From Phenylobacterium sp. (GTDB taxonomy: Bacteria > Pseudomonadota > Alphaproteobacteria > Caulobacterales > Caulobacteraceae): DNA of 64,000 nt. The stretch is from positions 62,001 to 126,000 of the forward strand of contig NZ_JAUYAW010000010.1 of NCBI RefSeq assembly GCF_030693405.1, given 5' to 3'. The translations under genes were made by a program, and so were the position numbers. This document shows positions 27,796-38,569 of this stretch, in pieces. The notes under the pieces were generated by a model, which saw only the letters and a program-made list of their open reading frames with translations, did no database searches and was not told the origin of the DNA. The stretch's first letter is position 1; the number at the start of each line of letters is the position of its first letter.

Positions 27796-29283
27796 GTGGC
27801 CATGCGCACACAGAGCGGACATGACCCCTTCGACCTCGACTTTGAGGCCGACGACGACTTCGGCCCGGCGCGGGACGACGGCTGGCGCAGCGCCGGCGAG
27901 ACTGGCGGGCGGGGCGGCGCGCCGGTGGACCCCTTCGCCGACCTGGCGCCGGCGGCTCCCCGGGCGCGTCCGGCGCCCGATCCGTTTGAGGATGATTACG
28001 AGGCGCCCCGCGCCGCTGCGCCTGCTACTGCGCCTGCCGAAACGAACCCCGTCCATGAGATGATGGCCACGGCCGAGGCCGCCTTCGGCGACTCGACCCT
28101 GCCGCGGATCACCATCCACGCCTTCACCGAACGCGACCGCACCGCCGACGTCATCGAGCACGCCGCCAAGGATCGGCGGATGGAGCGGGCCAGCGTCACA
28201 GTCCGCGAGGGCGGCCTGGCCGCCGCCGTGGTCGCCTATCAGAACCAGCCCACCCCGCCGCTGCTGGTGGTGGAGTGCGGCGAGAGCGCCGAGCGGCTGA
28301 TCGCCCATCTCGACCAGCTGGCCGAGGTCTGCGATCCCGGCTCCAAGGTGGTGGTGATCGGGGCGGCCAATGACATCGCCCTGTATCGCGAGCTGATGCG
28401 CCGCGGCGTCAGCGAATATCTGGTGCCGCCGTTCAAGCCCCTGCAGTTCGTCCGCTCGCTTTGCGGCCTCTATGCTGATCCGAGCGCCCCCTTTGTCGGC
28501 CGGCAGATCGCGTTTTGCGGCGCCAAGGGCGGGGTGGGCGTCTCGACCATCGCGCACAATATTGCCTATGCGATCACCGAGCGGCTGGCGGCCAATGCGG
28601 TGCTGGTGGATCTCGACCTGCCGTTCGGCACCGCCGGCCTCGATTTCAACCAGGACCCCCTGCAAGGCGTGGCCGACGCCCTGGGAGAGCCCGACCGCCT
28701 CGATCCCGTCCTGATGGACCGGATGATGGCCCGTTGCAGCGACCGGCTCAGCCTATTCGCCGCCCCGGCGACCCTTGACCAGGACTACGACATTTCGGCG
28801 GAGGCCTTCGAGGAGGTCACCCAGAAGATCCGGGGCGCCGCGCCCTTCGTGGTGCTGGACCTGCCCCACGTCTGGACCGCCTGGAAGCGGCGTATCCTGC
28901 TGTCGTCGGATGATCTGGTGATCGTCGCCGAGCCGGATCTCGCCTCACTGCGCAACGCCAAGAACCTGGTGGACCTGGTGCGTCGCGCAAGGCCTAACGA
29001 CGCCCCGCCCCGGCTGGTGCTCAATCAGGTCGGCGTGCCCGGCCGCCCGGAGATTCCGGTGAAGGATTTCGGCGAGGCCCTGAACCTGACGCCGGCCCTG
29101 ATCCTGCCCTTCGAGCCCAAGCTGTTTGGCCAGGCGGCCAATAACGGCCAGATGCTGGCCGAGGTCGCGCCCCGGTCCAAGACCGCCGAGGCGCTCAACG
29201 ACCTGGCCCAGCAGATCAGCCGGCGCGAGCCCCCCGTGGCGCAGAAGTCCTCGCTGCTGGCCAGCCTGTTCCGGCGGAAATAG
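27796..29283 (+). CDS. cpaE: Pilus assembly ParA/MinD-like protein CpaE
   Basis: FCGAKGGVGVSTIAHNIAYAI deviant Walker A; follows cpaD. Confidence 0.93.
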   Translation: MAMRTQSGHDPFDLDFEADDDFGPARDDGWRSAGETGGRGGAPVDPFADLAPAAPRARPAPDPFEDDYEAPRAAAPATAPAETNPVHEMMATAEAAFGDSTLPRITIHAFTERDRTADVIEHAAKDRRMERASVTVREGGLAAAVVAYQNQPTPPLLVVECGESAERLIAHLDQLAEVCDPGSKVVVIGAANDIALYRELMRRGVSEYLVPPFKPLQFVRSLCGLYADPSAPFVGRQIAFCGAKGGVGVSTIAHNIAYAITERLAANAVLVDLDLPFGTAGLDFNQDPLQGVADALGEPDRLDPVLMDRMMARCSDRLSLFAAPATLDQDYDISAEAFEEVTQKIRGAAPFVVLDLPHVWTAWKRRILLSSDDLVIVAEPDLASLRNAKNLVDLVRRARPNDAPPRLVLNQVGVPGRPEIPVKDFGEALNLTPALILPFEPKLFGQAANNGQMLAEVAPRSKTAEALNDLAQQISRREPPVAQKSSLLASLFRRK

Positions 29284-29285
29284 CC

Positions 29286-30839
29286 ATGTTCGGAAAGCGC
29301 GCCGCCGACGCTGAGGCTCCACCGACCCGCGCCCCGCAGGCGCGTCCGGCGGCCCCCTCGGCTGCGCCGCCTCCGGCCGACAAGGCCGCCGCCCCCATCG
29401 CCACCCGGCCGCAACGGACAGAGCCGCCGCCTGCCGCTGATCCCGCCCGTCCGCGGACCGAAGGCCCCAAGACCGGCAAGAGCGACGGACCCAAGGCCAC
29501 CAGCGGCTTCGAACAGCTACGCGCCGCTCAAGGACCCGCCCCGGCCACCCAGGTGGTGCGCGAGCAGTCGGACTACTATCACGCCACCAAGACGACGATC
29601 TTCAACGCCCTGATCAACACCATCGATCTGGCCCAGCTGGCCCAGCTGGACGTCAAGGCCGCGGCTGAGGAGATCCGCGACATCGTCGCCGAACTGGTGG
29701 CGATCAAGAACGTCTCCATGTCGATCTCCGAGCAGGAGACCCTGGTCCAGGACATCATCAATGATGTCCTCGGCTATGGCCCGCTTGAGCCCCTGCTGGC
29801 CCGGGACGACATCGCCGACATCATGGTCAATGGCGCGGCGCGGGTCTTCATCGAGGTCGGCGGCAAGGTTCAGCTGACCAATGTGAGGTTCCGCGACAAC
29901 GCCCAGCTAATGAACATCTGCCAGCGGATCGTCAGCCAGGTCGGCCGCCGCGTCGATGAAAGCTCGCCCATCTGCGACGCCCGCCTGCCCGACGGCAGCC
30001 GGGTGAACGTCATCGCCCCGCCGCTGGCCCTGGACGGTCCCACGCTCACCATCCGGAAATTCCGGAAGGACAAGCTGACCATGAAGGACCTGGTGGAGTA
30101 CGACTCCATCACGCCGGAAGGCGCGCGGGTCCTGGGGGTCATCGGCGCCTGCCGCTGCAACATCCTGATTTCCGGCGGCACGGGCTCGGGCAAGACGACC
30201 CTGCTCAATACGCTGACCGCCTTTATCGACCCCACAGAGCGGGTGGTGACCTGCGAGGACGCCGCCGAGCTGCAGCTGCAGCAGCCCCATGTGGTGCGCC
30301 TGGAGACCCGGCCGCCGAACCTGGAGGGTCAGGGCCAGATCACCATGCGTGACCTGGTGAAGAACTGCCTGCGGATGCGGCCTGAACGGATCATCGTCGG
30401 CGAAGTGCGCGGGCCTGAGGCCTTCGACCTGCTGCAGGCCATGAACACCGGCCATGACGGCTCCATGGGCACCCTGCACGCCAACAGCCCCCGCGAGGCG
30501 GTCAGCCGTCTGGAATCTATGATCACCATGGGCGGCTATGGCCTGCCCTCCCGGACCATCCGGGAAATGATCGTCGGCTCCATCGATGTGATCATCCAGG
30601 CCGCCCGCCTGCGCGATGGTTCGCGGCGGATCACCCACATCACCGAGGTCGTGGGTCTGGAGGGCGATGTGATCATCACCCAGGACCTGATGCTCTACGA
30701 GATCACCGGCGAGGACGCCGAGGGCCGGGTCGTCGGCCGCCACCGCTCCACCGGCATCGCCCGCCCGAGGTTCTGGGACCGCGCCCGCTATTATGGGCTT
30801 GAGCGGGAACTGGCCGAGGCCCTGGACGCGGCCGAATGA
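29286..30839 (+). CDS. cpaF: Pilus assembly ATPase CpaF/TadA
   Basis: [20 protein letters not shown] Walker [39 protein letters not shown]. Confidence 0.96.
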   Translation: MFGKRAADAEAPPTRAPQARPAAPSAAPPPADKAAAPIATRPQRTEPPPAADPARPRTEGPKTGKSDGPKATSGFEQLRAAQGPAPATQVVREQSDYYHATKTTIFNALINTIDLAQLAQLDVKAAAEEIRDIVAELVAIKNVSMSISEQETLVQDIINDVLGYGPLEPLLARDDIADIMVNGAARVFIEVGGKVQLTNVRFRDNAQLMNICQRIVSQVGRRVDESSPICDARLPDGSRVNVIAPPLALDGPTLTIRKFRKDKLTMKDLVEYDSITPEGARVLGVIGACRCNILISGGTGSGKTTLLNTLTAFIDPTERVVTCEDAAELQLQQPHVVRLETRPPNLEGQGQITMRDLVKNCLRMRPERIIVGEVRGPEAFDLLQAMNTGHDGSMGTLHANSPREAVSRLESMITMGGYGLPSRTIREMIVGSIDVIIQAARLRDGSRRITHITEVVGLEGDVIITQDLMLYEITGEDAEGRVVGRHRSTGIARPRFWDRARYYGLERELAEALDAAE

Positions 30840-31822
30840 GCCCGACGCTGGTCTCCATCCTGGCCGCCGTGCTGGCCTTCGTCGCCGTGGCGGGGTTTGG
30901 CTTCGTCCTGGTGGGGCAGTCGCCGGGCCAGGCCCGGGCGGCGCGGCGCACCCAGGCCATGCTGGGCCGCGAGACCCGCGAGGCCAAGACCCGCCGGGGC
31001 GGCTCCAGCGCTCAGGACCAGCGCCGCAAGCAGATTCTCGACAGCCTCAAGGAGCAGGACCGGGCCCAGCGCAAGGCCTCCCTGTCGGTCAAGGCGCGCC
31101 TGCAGCAGGCCGGGCTCGGCACGACGGTGCGCACCTTCTGGATCATCAGCGCCGGGCTGGGGGTTTCGGTCTTTCTGCTGACGGTGACCCTGGGCCAGCC
31201 GGCCTATCTGGCCCTGGGGCTCGCCTTTGCCGCCGGGCTCGGCCTGCCGCGCTGGATCGTCTCCATCCTGGCCGCCCGGCGGATCAAGAAGTTCGTCGAG
31301 TCCTTTCCCGACGCCATGGACATCATCGTGCGCGGCATCAAGTCGGGCCTGCCGGTCAATGACAGCCTGCGGGTGATCGGCGCCGAGGCGCCCGAGCCGC
31401 TGGCCGCGGAGTTCCGCTATCTGACCGAGAACACCGGCATGGGCGTCTCCATCGACCAGGCTATCGACCGGATGTACGAGCGCATGCCCGCCCAGGAGGT
31501 GCGCTTCTTCGGCATCGTCCTGGCCATCCAGCAGAAGACCGGCGGTAATCTGGCCGAGGCGCTGGGCAACCTTTCGACGGTCATCCGCGCCCGGAAGCTG
31601 ATGCGCGAGAAGATCAAGGCCCTGTCCGGCGAGGCGGTGGCCTCGGCCTTCATCATCGGCTCCCTTCCGCCGGCGGTGGTGGTGATGATCAGCCTGATGG
31701 CGCCGGAATATATGGCGCCCCTGTTCGTCGATCCCCGGGGCCGCATCATCCTGCTGGGCGGTGTGCTGCTGATGGCGCTGGGCATCTGGGTCATGCGCCG
31801 CATGATCAGCTTCAAGATCTGA
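30836..31822 (+). CDS. tadB: Pilus assembly inner-membrane protein TadB/CpaG
   Basis: FPDAMDIIVRGIKSGLPVNDSLRVIG T2SSF domain. Confidence 0.92.
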   Translation: MSPTLVSILAAVLAFVAVAGFGFVLVGQSPGQARAARRTQAMLGRETREAKTRRGGSSAQDQRRKQILDSLKEQDRAQRKASLSVKARLQQAGLGTTVRTFWIISAGLGVSVFLLTVTLGQPAYLALGLAFAAGLGLPRWIVSILAARRIKKFVESFPDAMDIIVRGIKSGLPVNDSLRVIGAEAPEPLAAEFRYLTENTGMGVSIDQAIDRMYERMPAQEVRFFGIVLAIQQKTGGNLAEALGNLSTVIRARKLMREKIKALSGEAVASAFIIGSLPPAVVVMISLMAPEYMAPLFVDPRGRIILLGGVLLMALGIWVMRRMISFKI

Positions 31823-31830
31823 GGGCGTCC

Positions 31831-32811
31831 ATGGACCTGAGCGCCTTCACCAATCCGGCCAACATCCTGACGGTCTTCGTGGCGGTGGCCACCTTCGCCA
31901 CCCTCGTGACCCTGGCCGCGCCGCTGATGCGCACCAACAATCTGGAGGCCCGGCTGAAGTCGGTGTCGACGAGGCGCGAGGAGCTGCGGCGCAAGTCCCG
32001 CGAAGCCCTGGCGGCGTCCAAGGGCGGCTCCCTGCGCCAGACAGATGCGGGCCTCTACAAGCGCGTGGTCGACCGCCTGCAGCTGTCGCGGCTGCTGGAG
32101 GATCCCAAGGTGGTGGACAAGCTGGCCCAGGCCGGCTTCCGCGGCCCTCGACCGGTGAGCACCTTCTATTTCTTCCGCTTCGTCCTGCCCTTCGCCTTCG
32201 CCGCCTCGGTGGCCTTCTACCTGTTCGTGATCAACGACTTCGGCCTCAGCGGCATGAACCGGCTGGCCGCCATCGTGGTGGGTCTGACGCTGGGCTACTA
32301 CGCGCCGAACATCTACATCAGCAACATCGCCCAGAAGCGGCGGGAGTCCATCGTCGGGGCCTTTCCCGATGCGCTCGACCTGCTGCTGATCTGCGTGGAG
32401 TCGGGCATGTCCATCGAGGCGGCCATCCAGAAGGTCAGCCAGGAGATCGGCGGCTCGTCCATCGAACTGGCCGAGGAAATGACCCTGCTCACCGCCGAGC
32501 TCTCCTACCTGCCCGAACGGCGTCAGGCCTATGAGGGCCTGTCGCGGCGGACCAACCACCCGGGCATCAAGTCGGTGACCACGGCCATGATCCAGGCCGA
32601 GCGCTATGGCACGCCGCTCGGCGCGGCCCTGCGGGTGATGGCCAAGGAGAACCGCGACCTGCGCCTGGCCGCCGCCGAGAAGACCGCCGCCCAGCTGCCG
32701 GCCAAGCTGACCGTGCCGATGATCGTGTTCTTCCTGCCGGTGCTGTTCCTGGTGATCCTGGGCCCCGCCGTCCTGCGGGTCATGGACATGATGGCGCCCG
32801 GCGCGTCCTAA
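31831..32811 (+). CDS. tadC: Pilus assembly inner-membrane protein TadC/CpaH
   Basis: FPDALDLLLICVESGMSIEAAIQKVSQEIG T2SSF domain. Confidence 0.92.
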   Translation: MDLSAFTNPANILTVFVAVATFATLVTLAAPLMRTNNLEARLKSVSTRREELRRKSREALAASKGGSLRQTDAGLYKRVVDRLQLSRLLEDPKVVDKLAQAGFRGPRPVSTFYFFRFVLPFAFAASVAFYLFVINDFGLSGMNRLAAIVVGLTLGYYAPNIYISNIAQKRRESIVGAFPDALDLLLICVESGMSIEAAIQKVSQEIGGSSIELAEEMTLLTAELSYLPERRQAYEGLSRRTNHPGIKSVTTAMIQAERYGTPLGAALRVMAKENRDLRLAAAEKTAAQLPAKLTVPMIVFFLPVLFLVILGPAVLRVMDMMAPGAS

Positions 32812-32845
32812 GGTCGACCCCGCGATGCGGGCTCAGGTCCGCGCC

Positions 32846-33691
32846 CTACTGAACCGAGCCCACCGAGTCCCAGGAGCGCCCTGACCCCCCGGTGGCGGCC
32901 GCCTGGCTGGCGCTTCTCAGATAGGCCAGATTGTTGGCCACCAGCTGCGGCGGCAGGTCCTGGCGGGCCAGAGCCTCGGCCTCGGCCATGCGGCCCTGCA
33001 GACCCAGAATCAGGGCCAGGTTCTGGCGGGTGACCGCCGTGGCGCCGGGCAGGGCGGCGGCCTGGCGCAACAGGGCCTCGGCCTCGGCGGCCTGGCCCCG
33101 GGCGGCCTGGAACATGGCGAGGTTGGACAGCACGGCCGGATTGTCCGGCGCCAGCTGCACGGCGCGGCGGTGGGCGGCCAGGGCTTCAGCGTCGCGCTGG
33201 GCCTGCTCATAGGCCATGGCCAGCAGGAAGGGCGCGCGCCAGTCGCCCGGCGCGAGCGTCTGGGCCTGCAGCGCCGGCGCTACGCCATAGAAGCCTTGGC
33301 CCCGGGACAGCTGGGTGCGGGCCAGCTCCAGCAGCACCTCCACATTGTCCGGCGCCAGGACCGCCAGACGCTGGACCGTCGCGGCCGCCTCTTCGGTCTG
33401 TCCCAGACCCCGCAGGGCGCGGGCGAGGCCAAGGCCGGCCTCCAGGTCGGTGGGATCGATATTGGTTTCCCGCGCCCAGAAGGCGGCCCGGGCCAGGGGA
33501 TCAAGGCCGCCGGCCAAGGCGCGCTCCTGGGCCGAGGCCTTCCGCGCGGCCGCCGGCGCGGGGGCCGCCGTCGGGGCCTGGGGGGGCGCGGCGTCCTGGG
33601 GTTTGGCCCGGAAGGAGAAGGCCGCCGCCGGGGAGGCGCCGGCCAGGCCGAGCGCGAGGGCGGTTGCGGCGAGGACCGACATGCGACACAT
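32846..33691 (-). CDS. Tetratricopeptide-repeat protein, TadD-like
   Basis: TPR pattern (NVEVLLELARTQLSRGQ..., DAEALAAHRRAVQLAPDNPAVLSNLAMFQAARGQ); signal peptide. Confidence 0.85.
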   Translation of the reverse strand: MCRMSVLAATALALGLAGASPAAAFSFRAKPQDAAPPQAPTAAPAPAAARKASAQERALAGGLDPLARAAFWARETNIDPTDLEAGLGLARALRGLGQTEEAAATVQRLAVLAPDNVEVLLELARTQLSRGQGFYGVAPALQAQTLAPGDWRAPFLLAMAYEQAQRDAEALAAHRRAVQLAPDNPAVLSNLAMFQAARGQAAEAEALLRQAAALPGATAVTRQNLALILGLQGRMAEAEALARQDLPPQLVANNLAYLRSASQAAATGGSGRSWDSVGSVQ

Positions 33692-33778
33692 GACCAGGAT
33701 AGCCTCCAGAGGTTCCGGCTCAGACTGGACCGGTCGCCTTAAAGGAAGCGTTAAGCATAAGCCGAAGGGCCAGCCGCC

Positions 33779-35155
33779 ATGTCCGACCTGATCCTGGACG
33801 CCGCAGAGGGCGTCATCGTCCCCGTCCATCTCCTGCGCGACGCCGATGTGGAGGCCGCCCTCGGCGCCCTGGGCGACCAGGGCCGGGGCCTGGCGGCGGC
33901 GCAGGAGTTCAAGGGCAAGGCCGGCCAGGTCCTGCTGGTGCCGGACGCTGCCGGCGCTGTGGAGCGCGTGCTGTATGGTGTCGGCCAGGGAAGGGCGTCA
34001 GCCGTCCGCGCCCTGGCGGCCAAGCTGCCCCGCGGGACCTACGAGATCGTCCGCAAGCCTGACGACATCACCGCCGACGAGGCGGCCCTGGCGTTTGCGT
34101 TGGGGAGCTACCGGTTCGACCGCTACAAGAAGAAGCCCGATGAGCGTCCGCGCCTGTTGGCCCGGGGCGCCGATGTGGCCGCCGTCCGCGCCATGGCGCA
34201 CGCCTGTTCCCTCGCCCGGGACATGATCAACACCCCGCCCAACGACATGGGTCCGCTGCAGATCGAGACCATCGCCCGGGAGATCGCCGAGCAGCATGGC
34301 GCCGCGATCACGGTGGTCACCGGAGAGGGCTTGCTGGAGGCCAACTATCCCGCCGTCCATGCGGTGGGCCGCGCGGCAGCCCCCGGCCGGGAGCCCCGCA
34401 TGATCGAGATGACCTGGGGCCGGGAGGGCGACCCCGTGGTGGCGATCATCGGCAAGGGCGTGGTGTTCGACACCGGCGGTCTGGACATCAAGCCCTCGGC
34501 CGGCATGCGGCTGATGAAGAAGGACATGGGCGGCGCCGCCCACGCCCTGGCCCTGGCCCGGATGGTCATGGCTGCGGGCCTGGCCGTGCGCCTACTGGTG
34601 CTGACGCCCACGGTGGAGAACGCCATTTCCGGCGACGCCATGCGCCCGGGCGATGTGCTCGATTCCCGCAAGGGCCTGACCATAGAGGTGGGCAACACCG
34701 ACGCCGAGGGTCGGCTGATCCTGGCCGACGCCCTCACCCGGGCCGCCGAGTTCTCGCCGGACCTGACCATCGACCTGGCCACCCTGACCGGGGCTGCGCG
34801 GGTGGCGCTGGGGCCGCAACTGCCCCCCTTCATGACCGACGACGAGGCCCTGGCCGCGGCGATCATGGCGGCGTCCGAGGCGACGGAGGACCCCCTGTGG
34901 CGGCTGCCTCTGTGGAAGGGCTATGCCGAAGCCCTGGAGAGCGACGTCGCCGATCTGAAGAACGATCCCGACGCCTGGGCTCAGGCCGGCGCGGTGACGG
35001 CGGGCCTGTTCCTGCAACGCTTCGCCCCGGAGGGGGCGTGGGTGCATTTGGACATCTTCGCCTGGAATCCGAAGGGGCGGCCCGGCTATCCGGCCGGCGG
35101 CGAGGTGATGGCCATCCGCGCCCTCTTCCGCCTGCTGCAGGACCGCTACGGGTGA
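33779..35155 (+). CDS. Leucyl aminopeptidase family (M17) protein
   Basis: GKGVVFDTGGLDIKPSAGMRLMKKDMGGAAHAL; NTDAEGRLILADAL. Confidence 0.95.
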   Translation: MSDLILDAAEGVIVPVHLLRDADVEAALGALGDQGRGLAAAQEFKGKAGQVLLVPDAAGAVERVLYGVGQGRASAVRALAAKLPRGTYEIVRKPDDITADEAALAFALGSYRFDRYKKKPDERPRLLARGADVAAVRAMAHACSLARDMINTPPNDMGPLQIETIAREIAEQHGAAITVVTGEGLLEANYPAVHAVGRAAAPGREPRMIEMTWGREGDPVVAIIGKGVVFDTGGLDIKPSAGMRLMKKDMGGAAHALALARMVMAAGLAVRLLVLTPTVENAISGDAMRPGDVLDSRKGLTIEVGNTDAEGRLILADALTRAAEFSPDLTIDLATLTGAARVALGPQLPPFMTDDEALAAAIMAASEATEDPLWRLPLWKGYAEALESDVADLKNDPDAWAQAGAVTAGLFLQRFAPEGAWVHLDIFAWNPKGRPGYPAGGEVMAIRALFRLLQDRYG

Positions 35156-35988
35156 GCCGCGATCCCCGCCTGACGCTCGCCCGTCCTGACTTCGCCGCCG
35201 CCGGACTCGAAGGCGTGGCGCCTGCTGGCCATTATGCGTCAACGGCGCCTCGGGCCTGCCGGGTCGCCGCCGCGGCGATCCGCACCGCGCCATCGCCCGG
35301 CGCCGAACAGGCCGATCAGCTCCTGCTGGGCGAGATCTTCGACGTGCTGGAACAGGCCGACGGCTTCGCCTGGGGCCAGGCGCGCCGGGACGGCTATGTG
35401 GGCTATGTCGCCCTGGAGGCCCTGGGTGAGCCCGCCACGCCGAGGCACCGGGTCGCCGCCCTGCGGACCTATGGATTTGAGCGCCCGAGCATCAAGTCGC
35501 CGGCCCTTGGCCCCTACAGCCTCAACGCGCTGGTCAGCGCTGTGGAGGTGGAGGGGCGTTTCGTGCGCGACGCCGGCGGCGCCTGGTTCGTGGACCGTCA
35601 TCTGGCGCCTGTGGGGCTGGACTTCGCCCGCGATCCGGCGGCCGTCGCCGAACAGCATCTGGGGACGCCCTATCTGTGGGGCGGGCGCGAGAGCCTGGGC
35701 CTCGACTGTTCGGGGCTGGTGATGCAGGCCCTGCTGGCCTGTGGTCGGGCCTGTCCGCGGGACACCGATCAGCAGGAGCGAGCCTTTTTCCAGGACGCCG
35801 ATCCGGCCGCCCTGCGGCGGGGGGATCTTGTGTTCTGGAAGGGGCATGTGGCGATGATGCTCGACGCCGACACGATCATCCACGCCAACGCCCACCACAT
35901 GGCCGTGGCCGTCGAGCCGCTGAACACCGCCATCGCCCGGATCGAGGCCGCGGGCTCCGGCGAGCCCACAAGCTACCGCCGGCCCTGA
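35152..35988 (+). CDS. NlpC/P60 family cell-wall hydrolase
   Basis: HLGTPYLWGGRESLGLDCSGLVMQALLACG; GDLVFWKGHVAMMLDADTIIHANAHHM; GTG start overlapping upstream stop by 4 nt. Confidence 0.92.
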   Translation: MSRDPRLTLARPDFAAAGLEGVAPAGHYASTAPRACRVAAAAIRTAPSPGAEQADQLLLGEIFDVLEQADGFAWGQARRDGYVGYVALEALGEPATPRHRVAALRTYGFERPSIKSPALGPYSLNALVSAVEVEGRFVRDAGGAWFVDRHLAPVGLDFARDPAAVAEQHLGTPYLWGGRESLGLDCSGLVMQALLACGRACPRDTDQQERAFFQDADPAALRRGDLVFWKGHVAMMLDADTIIHANAHHMAVAVEPLNTAIARIEAAGSGEPTSYRRP

Positions 35989-36015
35989 GTCCGCAAGCCG
36001 ATGTGTCGGCCAAAG

Positions 36016-36042
36016 AAAAAGCCCGGCGCGAGCCGGGCTTGA
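36016..36042 (-). terminator. Intrinsic terminator (strong T-tract on minus strand)
   Basis: Minus strand AAGCCCGGC-TCGC-GCCGGGCTTTTTCTTT. Confidence 0.8.
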
Positions 36043-36064
36043 TCTTGTCAGGCGTTCACCGCGC

Positions 36065-36727
36065 TCAGGTGGCGGCGGGCGATTCGGCCTCGGCGGCCGG
36101 GGCTTCAGCCGGAGCCTCGCCCTCAGCGGCGGGGGCTTCCTCGCCCTCGACCGGAGCTTCGCCTTCCGCGGCCGGCTCAGCCACGGGGGCCGGCGCCGGG
36201 AAGGGAATAGAACCGCCCATGGAGTGCAGATAGGCCACCACATTGATCAGCTCTTCACGGCGCTTCAGGCCGACGAAGGTCATCTTGGTGCCGGCGATGT
36301 GCCGCTGGGGCGCTTCCAGGAAGGCGCCGAGCTCGGCGTGGGTCCAGACCGGGTTGGCCGCGGCGAAGTCGTTGAAGGCGCTGGAATACGAATAGCCGGC
36401 ATGGGCCGCCGGCCGCAGGCCCACAATGCCCCACAGATTGGGGCCGGTGCCGTTTGCGCCGCCCTGGGCGATGGTGTGGCAGCTGACGCACTTGGCGAAG
36501 CTGGCCTGACCGGCCGCCACGTCGGCGATCGGCAGGACCGTGCCCCAGTCGATGGCGGCTTCAGCCGGCGCAGCGCCGCCCGTGTCCTCAGGGATCGCGA
36601 TCGCATAGCCCGGAGTTTCGGGGGCATGAGGGGCGAAGACGATGGCGGAGGCTTCACGAAGGCCAACTACCGCCAAGCCCGTCGCCAGCACAGCGCCGGC
36701 GACCTTGTTGAACGTAAGGTCGCTCAT
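36065..36727 (-). CDS. Membrane-anchored class I cytochrome c (CycM-like) with Ala/Glu/Pro-rich tail
   Basis: N-terminal TM anchor; CVSCH heme motif; GPNLWGIVGLRPA; GTKMTFVGLKRREELINVVAYLHSMG. Confidence 0.93.
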   Translation of the reverse strand: MSDLTFNKVAGAVLATGLAVVGLREASAIVFAPHAPETPGYAIAIPEDTGGAAPAEAAIDWGTVLPIADVAAGQASFAKCVSCHTIAQGGANGTGPNLWGIVGLRPAAHAGYSYSSAFNDFAAANPVWTHAELGAFLEAPQRHIAGTKMTFVGLKRREELINVVAYLHSMGGSIPFPAPAPVAEPAAEGEAPVEGEEAPAAEGEAPAEAPAAEAESPAAT

Positions 36728-36896
36728 AGTCTTAGATTCGGCCCTTTCTCAGGCCGGTCGTCGAAACCGGCATACGCGCGGGAATCTCCCGCCCCTTATT
36801 GCGCCCGCGTCTCTTACACGCTACCGGCGCTCGTGCAACCGGCCAGTTGGTCGCTCCCCCCTGCAAGCGCTGCCGCCCACAGGCTTCCATCGAATC

Positions 36897-37646
36897 ATGA
36901 CGCCCATCGTCCTCATTCCCGCCCGCATGGCCGCCACCCGACTGCCCGGCAAGCCCCTGGCCGACATCGAGGGCGTGCCGATGATTGTCCGCGTGCTGCG
37001 CCAGGCGCAGGCCGCCGGGATCGGCCCTGTGGCCGTGGCGGCCGGTGATCCGGAGATCGTCGCGGCGGTGGAGGCGGCCGGCGGCCGGGCGGTGCTGACC
37101 GACCCGGACCTGCCCTCGGGCTCGGACCGGATCCTGCGGGCGCTGGAGGTGCTGGACCCGCAGGGCCGTCACGACGTGGTGATCAATCTGCAGGGCGATA
37201 TCCCCTTCGTCGCGCCCCAGGTGGTGGCCGACTGCGCCGACCTGCTGGCCAAAGAGCCGGGCTGCGACATCTCCACCATCGTGGTGGCCGACAGCGACAT
37301 CGCCGAACGGTCCAATCCCGATATCCCCAAGGCGGTGCTGGCCATGGCGCCGGACGGCCGCCGGGGCCGGGCGCTCTATTTCACCCGCTCGACCCTCTAT
37401 GGGGATGGGCCGGTCTGGCTGCATCACGGGGTCTATGGCTACCGGCGCGAGGCGCTCGTGCGCTTCACCTCAGCCCAGCCCTCGCCCCTGGAGCAGCGGG
37501 AGCGGCTGGAGCAGCTGCGCGCCCTTGAGCTGGGCATGACCATCTGGGCGACCGTGATCGATGCGGCGCCGATCTCGGTGGACAACCCCGCCGATCTGGA
37601 ACGCGCCCGGGCTCACGCCCGGGCCATGAGCGAGGGACTTCGATGA
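36897..37646 (+). CDS. kdsB: 3-deoxy-manno-octulosonate cytidylyltransferase
   Basis: VLIPARMAATRLPGKPLADIEGVPMIVRV; HHGVYGYRREALVRF. Confidence 0.95.
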   Translation: MTPIVLIPARMAATRLPGKPLADIEGVPMIVRVLRQAQAAGIGPVAVAAGDPEIVAAVEAAGGRAVLTDPDLPSGSDRILRALEVLDPQGRHDVVINLQGDIPFVAPQVVADCADLLAKEPGCDISTIVVADSDIAERSNPDIPKAVLAMAPDGRRGRALYFTRSTLYGDGPVWLHHGVYGYRREALVRFTSAQPSPLEQRERLEQLRALELGMTIWATVIDAAPISVDNPADLERARAHARAMSEGLR

Positions 37647-38488
37647 GCCAGGGACGTATCGCCTTCCAGGGCGAACTGGGCGCCAACAGCCATGAGGCCT
37701 GCGCCGCCTACTTCCCGGACTACGAACCCGTCCCCCATCCGACCTTCGATGAGGCCTTCGAGGCCATCAAGACCGGCGACTGCCAGCTGGGCATGATCCC
37801 GGTGGAGAACTCCATCGCCGGGCGGGTGGCCGACGTGCATCACCTGCTGCCCAGTTCTGGCCTGAAGATCATCGGCGAGAAGTTCAAGCCGATCCGGTTC
37901 CAGCTGATGGTCAATCCCGGCGTGAAGCTGGAGGAGGTGACCACCGTCCAGTCGATGGCCATCGCCATCAGCCAGTGCCGCAAGACGGTCAAGCGGCTGG
38001 GCCTGAAGGCCGAGACGGTGGGCGACACCGCTGGCGCCGCCCGGATGCTGGCCCAGACCCCGGACCGGACCCGGGCGGCCATCTCGCCGGCCCTGGCGGC
38101 CGAAATCTACGGGCTCGAGATCCTGCTGCGGGACATCGAGGACGAGCGGCACAACACCACCCGCTTCCTGGTGATGACCGCGCAGGCCGAGCCCGAGCCG
38201 CCGCCCTTCACCAGCCCCTGCATCACCAGCTTCGTCTTCCGCGTGCGCAACCTGCCTGCCGCCCTCTACAAGGCGCTGGGGGGCTTTGCGACCAATGGCG
38301 TCAACATGACCAAGCTGGAAAGCTACATGGAGGATGGCGCCTGGACGGCGACCTTCTTCTACGCCGAGGTGGACGGCCGGCCGGAGGATCGCGGCCTGGC
38401 GCTGGCCCTGGAGGAGCTGCAGTTCTTCTCCGAGCGCTTCGAGATCCTCGGCGTCTATCCGGCCGACCCCTTCCGCGTCCGGGCCTGA
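37643..38488 (+). CDS. pheA: Prephenate dehydratase with ACT domain
   Basis: IAFQGELGANSHEACAAYF; MIPVENSIAGRVADVHHLL; NMTKLESYMEDGAWTATFFYAEVDG. Confidence 0.94.
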   Translation: MSQGRIAFQGELGANSHEACAAYFPDYEPVPHPTFDEAFEAIKTGDCQLGMIPVENSIAGRVADVHHLLPSSGLKIIGEKFKPIRFQLMVNPGVKLEEVTTVQSMAIAISQCRKTVKRLGLKAETVGDTAGAARMLAQTPDRTRAAISPALAAEIYGLEILLRDIEDERHNTTRFLVMTAQAEPEPPPFTSPCITSFVFRVRNLPAALYKALGGFATNGVNMTKLESYMEDGAWTATFFYAEVDGRPEDRGLALALEELQFFSERFEILGVYPADPFRVRA

Positions 38489-38569
38489 CGGGCGAGCCCA
38501 TCTGGCCAGGTTTACGGACCCTGGGTAAGGCGGGGCAGGCTCGTCCCTCAAAACCCGGGGGAGGCCGCC

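Noticed and set aside
33737-33757. CtrA site TTAA-AGGAAGCG-TTAA upstream of the M17 peptidase
   Set aside because: Spacer is 8 rather than 7 nt; not accepted as a CtrA box
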